A stretch of DNA of 9,537 nt from Bacteroidota bacterium (GTDB lineage Bacteria; Bacteroidota; Bacteroidia; Chitinophagales; Chitinophagaceae), in the NCBI GenBank assembly GCA_023391015.1, contig JAEWBT010000010.1, forward strand, positions 1 through 9,537. Direction: 5' to 3'. The notes under the pieces are model-generated. The model had not been told where the DNA came from. It saw only the letters and a list, made by a program, of their open reading frames with translations, and did no database searches. How positions within the stretch are numbered: position 1 is the first letter of the stretch; each line of letters begins with the position of its first letter. The translations under genes were made by a program, and so were the position numbers. Shown here piece after piece: positions 5,352 through 9,537 of this stretch.

Positions 5352-6161
5352 ATGAAATACCTTTTTACAACTGTTTTTGCCTTGCTGATAGGAAGCACCG
5401 CTTTTTCGCAAAACACAACTTTAGAAGATACCCGAAACCGTTCTTCCACCGATACCCTCACGCTTACTGCCGGTGAAAAAGTAAAGCCCAAGCGCCGCTC
5501 TTTCAACAACGAAGTGAAACTCAATGTACCATCGCTGGTGCTCGGCAATATTTCCCTGCAATATGAGCGGGCATTTGCCCGCCGGTTCAGTGTGGGTCTT
5601 GGTTTCCGGACCGGGCCGGAGCGGGCTTTGCCTTTTGCTTCCAGTGCCAAAAATCTTTTTAACGACGACACGGTGGCGCAGAAAATGATTGATGGTGCCC
5701 GGATTAGTAACTATGCTTTCACCCCGGAAATCCGCTGCTATTTTGGGAAAGGCACCATGAGCGGTTTCTATCTGGGCCTTTTCGGGCGCTTCGGCAAGTT
5801 TAATCTGGATGTTCCTTTTACTATCAATGATGCCAGCTATGCCACGGGCAGTGAAGATGTGCTCTTGAAAGGAGCCTACTCCTACGGCGGCGGCGGCTTC
5901 CAGATGGGTGCCAAGTTCAACGTATCGCCGCGCGTTTCGATAGACTGGTTTTTCTTTGGCCCAATGGTGAGCTACGGAACCGTGAGCCTGGAGGCCAACG
6001 GCGATTTCAGCCAACTAACCAGCGACGGGAAGGGTGAAATTATTGAAGAGCTTGGAAACTCCTTTGGCGATGTAACGGTTGACAATGATCGTATTTACGT
6101 AACCAGAAACCTGCCCGTGCCCGGTATCCGAACCGGCCTTACCGTCGGCTTCCGCTTCTGA
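5352..6161 (+). CDS. Secreted/outer-membrane beta-barrel protein, DUF3575-like
   Basis: 269 residues. Residues 1-20 are a typical Sec signal peptide (MKYLFTTVFALLIGSTAFSQ) with likely cleavage after SFSQ-like residues near 20. A polar linker (21-50) is followed by alternating hydrophobic/polar strands: NEVKLNVPSLVLGNISLQYE at 53-72, FSVGLGFRTG at 79-88, YAFTPEIRCYF at 121-131, GFYLGLFGRFGKFNLDV at 138-154, GGFQMGAKFNVSPRVSIDWF at 181-200 and a terminal TGLTVGFRF ending in Phe, the usual outer-membrane barrel signature. The NEVKLNVPSLVLGNISLQYE segment is like the DUF3575 family of Bacteroidota barrels. ATG at 5352 is chosen because it opens directly with the signal peptide. No ligand is predictable. 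It lies 83 bp after the kinase-like gene and ends at a shared terminator. Confidence 0.82.
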   Translation: MKYLFTTVFALLIGSTAFSQNTTLEDTRNRSSTDTLTLTAGEKVKPKRRSFNNEVKLNVPSLVLGNISLQYERAFARRFSVGLGFRTGPERALPFASSAKNLFNDDTVAQKMIDGARISNYAFTPEIRCYFGKGTMSGFYLGLFGRFGKFNLDVPFTINDASYATGSEDVLLKGAYSYGGGGFQMGAKFNVSPRVSIDWFFFGPMVSYGTVSLEANGDFSQLTSDGKGEIIEELGNSFGDVTVDNDRIYVTRNLPVPGIRTGLTVGFRF

Positions 6162-6166
6162 TGATT

Positions 6167-6195
6167 TTCCGGAAATGCGGCACGGATTTCCGGAA
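6167..6195. repeat. Pair of TTTCCGGAAA palindromes, 21 bp apart
   Basis: Cores at 6167-6174 and 6188-6195, spaced 21 bp (two helical turns), directly after the stop codon of the beta-barrel gene. Same dispersed motif as elsewhere in the window. Confidence 0.85.
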
Positions 6196-6226
6196 ATTTC
6201 CTGTCTTTGAGGCTTATATTTCTTTC

Positions 6227-6268
6227 AAAAAAGCTGGTGCTTTCATCCCGGGAAACATCGGCTTTTTT
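6227..6268. terminator. Bidirectional terminator between convergent genes
   Basis: AAAAAAGC (6227-6234) pairs with GCTTTTTT (6261-6268). The inner TGGTG/CATCG segments continue the stem with G-U wobbles, and UUUC/GGAAA pairs further inside after one mismatch. A and T tracts on both sides suit termination of the plus-strand barrel gene and of the minus-strand gene ending at 6309. Confidence 0.75.
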
Positions 6269-6308
6269 GTATTAAAGCCAGTACTGCCCCGGCCACTGTT
6301 TCTTTCAA

Positions 6309-7541
6309 TCAAAAAGGCTCCTGCATTATCTGTTCCCCCTTGCTGCCGAGGAAAATACCGGCAGCGCTTACGAAAAGCAGGGCTGCCACTATTAAAAGCA
6401 TTTCATTCACGTAGGGCACCGGGAAATACATAAAGGAAGCGATACCCTGCACGCCGAGAACCAATTCGTTGAGAAAAACGGCAACCAGGAATAAGACTAT
6501 CATTTGAATCGTCCACCGGCTCTGCTTGGTGCAGCCTTTAAGGTAAAAATAGCCTACCAAAAACACGCTTGTAACCGCCAGCAGAGACAAGTGCAGATAC
6601 GCAATCACCACCGGGCGGAAACCGAACGCCAGCTTGCTCATTTGCGGAATCACCGAAAACAGCTGCAAGGTGGTTTTGATGGAAAAAGCAGCCGCTACAT
6701 AAATCATCAGGTTGCGGGCCATTACGTCGGTGCTGGTGAGTTGCGCTACCGGTTTATAAATCCGGCGGAGCAGCCAAATCCATGCGCTGGTCTGGGTTAG
6801 GGCTGCCAGCACGATTATGCCGTAAATAATTACAGGCAAATGCGCCCACAACACCGAAAGGCCATACGCCGGAATGGCCGCCCCTGCAAAAGCCCAGAAA
6901 ATGCCGCGCGGCAGCTGAAAACCGGAAATTTTCTGATGCAGATAGCCCACCAGAAGACCGATACAGCCAAACAAAAACCAGCCGTTGTACTGAAAATGCA
7001 GATACCAGTATAAAGAAGCGAGGTAGCGGTGCTGATCCATGTGGCCGGAAGCCATCATCTGCACCAGCGAAGCGGTGCCGCCCGCCGAAACCACCAGAAA
7101 AAGCAGCGCGGCATAAAACCAGGGCCTGGCCGGACTGGGCGGCGCGGCGCGCAAATCGCGCGCAAAGCGCCCTGCGAATACAAAACCCAAAACCAGCGAG
7201 AGCGTTGCGAAAGGAATGGAAACCGCGCCGTAGCCCTGCACCGCAAAGGAAAGCAACATGCCATAGGCCGTCAGGTTGGTGAGGCCCAGCAGCCATTTAT
7301 AGAAGGATTTTCCGGAAATTTCCGGCGGCAGGGTGGCAATCATGGCCGCCGAGAGGGCCAGCGACACCCAGCCGGCAAAGGCAAAATGCGAGTGGGCGTG
7401 CAGCAGGTTTTTCTGGTCGATCCACGGCAGGCTAAAAGCGATTTTATACCGCATCAGGGTGCCGAGCAGAGCTACCAGCACCAGATTCAAAAGTGAAAAC
7501 CGGACCCAGAATTGCAGCGAGAATTTTTGGTTGGTCATCAT
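6309..7541 (-). CDS. Polytopic membrane protein resembling heme-copper oxidase subunit I / NO reductase-like proteins
   Basis: 410 residues, about 12 hydrophobic helices. Distinctive His-bearing segments: LLHAHSHFAFAGWVSLAL at 47-64 (H48, H50, H52), ASGHMDQHRYLASLYWYLHF at 164-183 (H167, H171, H182) followed by QYNGWFLFG, LWAHLPV at 231-237 (H234), and IAYLHLSLLA at 313-322 (H317). The HAHSHFAFAGW and YLHFQYNGW patterns resemble heme-ligand helices of the oxidase subunit I superfamily, but no HPEVY, HFHY or complete six-His arrangement is evident. It may be a divergent heme or NO-handling protein rather than a true oxidase; this is inference. Start: tandem ATGs at 7541/7538, upstream T-rich leader. 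Located 142 bp downstream of the Crp/Fnr gene on the same strand, beyond a likely weak terminator, so it may be separately transcribed under that regulator. Confidence 0.72.
   Translation of the reverse strand: MMTNQKFSLQFWVRFSLLNLVLVALLGTLMRYKIAFSLPWIDQKNLLHAHSHFAFAGWVSLALSAAMIATLPPEISGKSFYKWLLGLTNLTAYGMLLSFAVQGYGAVSIPFATLSLVLGFVFAGRFARDLRAAPPSPARPWFYAALLFLVVSAGGTASLVQMMASGHMDQHRYLASLYWYLHFQYNGWFLFGCIGLLVGYLHQKISGFQLPRGIFWAFAGAAIPAYGLSVLWAHLPVIIYGIIVLAALTQTSAWIWLLRRIYKPVAQLTSTDVMARNLMIYVAAAFSIKTTLQLFSVIPQMSKLAFGFRPVVIAYLHLSLLAVTSVFLVGYFYLKGCTKQSRWTIQMIVLFLVAVFLNELVLGVQGIASFMYFPVPYVNEMLLIVAALLFVSAAGIFLGSKGEQIMQEPF
7310..7317. repeat. TTTCCGGAAA palindrome inside the oxidase-like gene
   Basis: Core copy of the dispersed motif within coding sequence, encoding part of PEISGKSF. 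It is followed immediately by a half-copy TTTCCGGCGG. Confidence 0.8.
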
Positions 7542-7598
7542 GGGATAAGGAAATTGAAATACGCGGTTTAACGGCGCTAAAAAGAAGGCAAGGAGCTG

Positions 7599-7617
7599 AA
7601 AAAAGCGCGAAGCGCCC
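7599..7617 (-). terminator. Short intrinsic terminator after the Crp/Fnr gene
   Basis: On the minus strand GGGCGC-TTC-GCGCTT is followed by a T6 run. The stem has four G-C pairs plus two G-U wobbles with a 3-base loop. It lies 67-85 bp downstream of the Crp/Fnr stop and before the oxidase-like gene, so it could partly separate the two transcripts. The stem is short, so the call is moderate. Confidence 0.4.
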
Positions 7618-7654
7618 GGCTTGAAGGAAGGTCCGGAATGCGCCTTTTAGAACC

Positions 7655-7672
7655 CTTTTTTCCGGAAAAAAG
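7655..7672. repeat. 18-bp perfect palindrome containing TTTCCGGAAA
   Basis: CTTTTTTCCGGAAAAAAG is self-complementary over 18 bases and is the longest extension of the dispersed motif in this window. It lies 12 bp beyond the Crp/Fnr stop codon. It might act in termination, but with no loop spacer and an A/T stem this is uncertain. Confidence 0.8.
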
Positions 7673-7683
7673 CGTGACTGATC

Positions 7684-8268
7684 TTAATAATACAGCTTCC
7701 GGTCGATAATCGAAACCCGTTTCATCTGGTTGAGCGCTGAGAGCGTGCGAATCACCGTTTCCACCCGCAGACCGGTAGCATTGGCAATCTCCTGACGGGT
7801 GTAGGGAATATGAACTCGGCTGCTTTTTTGCGCCTGTTTTTTATAATCTTCCAGAAAGGTAACGATGCGCTCTTCCGGGCAGTTATTGGCCAGGTTGCGC
7901 AGGGTGGTGGCTTTGTGGTAGAGGCGGCGTGCCAGGCGCAACATTAGGTTATTTTGCACTTCGGGATGATCGTGCAAAAGCTGTTGAAAATGTGCGCCGG
8001 TAAGCTTGTAAACGGTTGTAGGGTGGGTAGCCGCCGCGCTGGCGGGGTACGGCTCGTGCAGCAGCAGGGGCGGCTCGCCGAGGCTGTCGCCGTCTTCAAA
8101 ATAGCCCTGGGTAAATTCTTTGCCTTCCTCGCTGATGTTAAACATCTTCATCCGGCCTTCTGCAATCTGAAAATAATTGCGGGCCAGATCGCCTTCGTAA
8201 AACAGGTATTCGCCTTTCTCCAGATTTTTAACCACCGCTCCGTAGGAAAGCAACAGGTCTTCATTCAT
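7684..8268 (-). CDS. Crp/Fnr family transcriptional regulator
   Basis: 194 residues from the ATG at 8268. An upstream in-frame ATG at 8349 would overlap the Rrf2 gene and add an atypical proline-rich leader, so MNEDLLLSYG is preferred. Residues about 12-95 form the cyclic-nucleotide-type sensor fold (GEYLFYEGDLARNYFQIAEG at 19-38, then EGKEFTQGYFEDGDSLGEP). Residues 156-180 form the helix-turn-helix, YTRQEIANATGLRVETVIRT, with E170 and R174 in the recognition helix as in Fnr/Crp. The cAMP-contacting Arg-Ser/Thr of Crp is absent (ASAAA at 77-81), and there is only one Cys (C130), so neither cAMP nor an Fnr-type 4Fe-4S cluster is expected. Heme or another redox ligand is possible, as in DNR or HcpR regulators, but not shown. 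Last gene of the tight operon, 31 bp after the Rrf2 gene. Confidence 0.92.
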   Translation of the reverse strand: MNEDLLLSYGAVVKNLEKGEYLFYEGDLARNYFQIAEGRMKMFNISEEGKEFTQGYFEDGDSLGEPPLLLHEPYPASAAATHPTTVYKLTGAHFQQLLHDHPEVQNNLMLRLARRLYHKATTLRNLANNCPEERIVTFLEDYKKQAQKSSRVHIPYTRQEIANATGLRVETVIRTLSALNQMKRVSIIDRKLYY

Positions 8269-8299
8269 GCTCAAAAAGGTTTTTGGGGGAGGAAAAACG

Positions 8300-8731
8300 T
8301 TAGGAAAGCAGATAGGCCTGTCCTTGTGCCACATCCTCGCAGAGTCCACGAATGTTCATATTCCGGCACATGGTTTGCAGCGCGTTGCGCACCGGCGCGT
8401 ATTGAGCGTGCAACGGACAAGGCCGTACATCGGAGCACTGACTGAGTCCGAGAATGCAATTGCTGAAAACGCCCGCCCCGTCGATTTCTTCAATAATGCG
8501 CAGCACCGGCTGGCTCAGTTGGGCACCGGTAATATAAAAACCGCCGGTCGGGCCTTTGGCGCTGTTGATGATGCCGGCGCGCACCAGCTTTTGCAGCAGC
8601 TTGCCCATCGTGTTTTCGTTTTCGCCGGTGTAGGCCGCAATCTCTTTGATACCCGCCCGCTGCCCCGATTCGTATTTGGAACCGAGGTAAATAACGGCCT
8701 TGATCGCGGCTTTGCAGGTAATACTCAACAT
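8300..8731 (-). CDS. Rrf2 family transcriptional regulator with three-Cys cluster motif
   Basis: 143-residue winged-helix repressor of the IscR/NsrR/RsrR type. The N-terminal MLSITCKAAIKAVIYL is the standard Rrf2 opening. The helix-turn-helix and wing span about 28-68 (IKEIAAYTGENENTMGKLLQ, then KGPTGGFYI). Cys92, Cys99 and Cys105 (C-x6-C-x5-C, ending PCPLH) correspond to the Fe-S ligands of IscR and NsrR, with one extra residue in the first spacing. It therefore probably senses iron-sulfur status, NO or redox through a 2Fe-2S or 4Fe-4S cluster; which signal cannot be read from sequence. It lies 6 bp after the DUF59 gene and 31 bp before the Crp/Fnr gene in one transcription unit, an arrangement that suggests autoregulation. 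Confidence 0.93.
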   Translation of the reverse strand: MLSITCKAAIKAVIYLGSKYESGQRAGIKEIAAYTGENENTMGKLLQKLVRAGIINSAKGPTGGFYITGAQLSQPVLRIIEEIDGAGVFSNCILGLSQCSDVRPCPLHAQYAPVRNALQTMCRNMNIRGLCEDVAQGQAYLLS

Positions 8732-8737
8732 GGTTTT

Positions 8738-9061
8738 CTAGCGGTTTAAAAAAGCTTTGCCTTCGGGGGAGATGCGGCTGGCATTCCACGGCGGGTCGAA
8801 GGTGAGGCGCAGGTCAATATCGTATTCCGGAAAAGCACCGGAAAGCGCGTTGCGCGCGGCCTCGGTAATGGCACTGCCCATGGGACAAAACTGGGTTGTC
8901 AGGCCCATATCGCAGCGCACTGTTTGGGTTTCGTCGTGAAAATCAATCCGGTACACCAGCCCGAGGTCCACGATATTAAGCCCGATTTCCGGGTCCAGCA
9001 CGGTGGAAAGCGCAGCCAGGGCAGCCGTTGCGCGCAATTCGTTATTGGTTTCTACAGTCAT
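8738..9061 (-). CDS. DUF59/MIP18 family iron-sulfur cluster assembly factor (SufT/PaaD-like)
   Basis: 107 residues forming one MIP18 domain: LDPEIGLNIVDLGLVYRIDF at 22-41, then MGLTTQFCPMGSAI at 52-65 with the conserved Cys59 in the TTxxCP motif, and a C-terminal FDPPWNASRISPEGKAFL, related to the PPWxPxxxSE ending of SufT, PaaD and similar proteins. Family members assist maturation of Fe-S proteins in the cytosol. The C-terminal extension found in PaaD (zinc-binding Cys) is absent. The ATG overlaps the stop codon of the upstream membrane gene by ATGA, implying translational coupling, and the Rrf2 gene follows after 6 bp. Its presence beside an Fe-S-type regulator suggests cluster repair or supply during redox or NO stress. 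Confidence 0.92.
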   Translation of the reverse strand: MTVETNNELRATAALAALSTVLDPEIGLNIVDLGLVYRIDFHDETQTVRCDMGLTTQFCPMGSAITEAARNALSGAFPEYDIDLRLTFDPPWNASRISPEGKAFLNR

Positions 9062-9537
9062 GAATCAACAGGTAGTTTGTGGAGCAGCATCCGGCAAACA
9101 AGATAGACATAGAGGACCGCAGCTGAAAATAAAAGCAGCGCGCCGGCCCAAAGCAGGCTATTGATGGCGGAGAAAAGCCCGGACAGCAGCGCGAGCAATC
9201 CCGCGAGGTACCCATAAGTCATCCAGCGCAGCACCTTTTCCGGAAACAGCGCATTGGGCGCGGGCGTTTGTTGCTTACCGGCCAGCTTTCCATACACTTT
9301 GTTCCACACAATAAAAGGCAGGGTTTTGAAGGTCATCCCGAAAAGAATCGCCGTAATCCAACCCAGAAAAATCAAAACGCCATAGGTTGTAAAAAGCCTT
9401 AACTGGCCTCCGGTTTCCCCGGATTTCCGGAAAATGGAAACCAAGAGTAGTCCCACCGGCAGCGTCATCAGCCCCGCCGAAAAAAGCGAAAGCCGGACCG
9501 GAAGATCCACCGCGCGGCGCAGTCGCTTTTGATAGGA
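9058..9537 (-). CDS. Integral membrane protein, C-terminal part (N-terminus beyond window)
   Basis: 159 residues are visible and the frame is open to the window edge, so the N-terminal part is missing; a GTG at 9510 exists but is not needed. Four hydrophobic helices: LSLFSAGLMTLPVGLLLVSI, then TYGVLIFLGWITAILFGM, then MTYGYLAGLLALLSGLFSAI, and LLWAGALLLFSAAVLYVYLV. The segment GWITAILFGMTFKTLPFIVW resembles helices seen in NnrS-like and oxidase-subunit-I-like proteins, where a His often precedes the GW segment; here only Tyr is present. It may be a heme or NO-related membrane protein, by resemblance and context only. Its stop overlaps the start of the DUF59 gene (ATGA), so it is the upstream partner of the operon. 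TTTCCGGAAA cores occur in the gene at 9238 and 9425. Confidence 0.7.
   Translation of the reverse strand, partial: SYQKRLRRAVDLPVRLSLFSAGLMTLPVGLLLVSIFRKSGETGGQLRLFTTYGVLIFLGWITAILFGMTFKTLPFIVWNKVYGKLAGKQQTPAPNALFPEKVLRWMTYGYLAGLLALLSGLFSAINSLLWAGALLLFSAAVLYVYLVCRMLLHKLPVDS

Larger units (their letters stand above)
404..9432. repeat. Dispersed TTTCCGGAAA palindrome family (13 cores across the window)
   Basis: TTCCGGAA cores start at 404, 728, 1888, 1920, 3718, 4130, 6167, 6188, 7310, 7660, 8825, 9238 and 9425. Eleven of the thirteen are extended to TTTCCGGAAA (the exceptions are 3718 and 8825). Seven lie in coding sequence (polA twice, phosphopantetheinyl transferase, oxidase-like gene, DUF59 gene, last membrane gene twice) and six between genes. 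The span given covers the first to the last copy and is not a contiguous element. Confidence 0.9.

Noticed and set aside
6161..6433. Plus-strand 90-codon reading frame starting at the TGATG after the barrel gene
   Set aside because: It crosses two TTTCCGGAAA motifs and the terminator, then runs antisense into the oxidase-like gene. The peptide has no domain-like features.
8269..8349. N-terminal extension of the Crp/Fnr protein by 27 residues
   Set aside because: It overlaps the end of the Rrf2 gene, and the extension does not resemble the family; ATG at 8268 gives the normal N-terminus.

Overview
The window looks like chromosomal DNA of a member of the Bacteroidota, probably near Chitinophagales or Saprospirales. 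Reasons: no clear Shine-Dalgarno sequences before most genes, A/T-rich leaders with weak matches to the TAnnTTTG promoter element, an outer-membrane beta-barrel protein of a Bacteroidota-like type, an Rrf2/DUF59 gene pair, and dispersed repeat types (GTAGAGAC palindromes, GTCATCCCGAC inverted repeats, TATCCAC heptamers) that I recall from this phylum. No rRNA, tRNA, CRISPR array, insertion sequence or phage gene was seen.

Left part (1-3343): the first two thirds of DNA polymerase I (polA, minus strand, C-terminus beyond base 1); a 533-bp gap with a degenerate 42-bp tandem repeat; a Bax inhibitor-1/YccA family membrane protein (plus strand) whose start codon is unclear; a strong 14-bp-stem terminator; and two palindromic repeat elements.

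Middle (3344-6268): a 4'-phosphopantetheinyl transferase (minus strand) is divergent from a plus-strand pair, dCTP deaminase (dcd) and a small kinase-like protein whose HRD catalytic Asp is replaced by His. The divergent spacer is filled with TATCCAC/GTGGATA heptamers that can form a long hairpin. A secreted or outer-membrane beta-barrel protein follows and ends at a terminator shared with the convergent gene.

Right part (6309-9537, all minus strand): a tight operon reads membrane protein (N-terminus beyond the window), DUF59/MIP18 iron-sulfur assembly factor, three-Cys Rrf2 regulator and Crp/Fnr-type regulator, followed after 142 bp by a His-rich polytopic membrane protein resembling heme-copper oxidase subunit I / NO reductase-like proteins. 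Two redox-type regulators, an Fe-S assembly factor and heme-type membrane proteins suggest a nitrosative or oxygen-stress module. This is an inference from family membership.

The most striking sequence-level signal is the palindrome TTTCCGGAAA. Its core TTCCGGAA occurs 13 times in 9.5 kb, against roughly 0.15 expected by chance, both inside and between genes. This resembles the cyanobacterial HIP1 phenomenon and may mark a genome-wide motif of unknown function.
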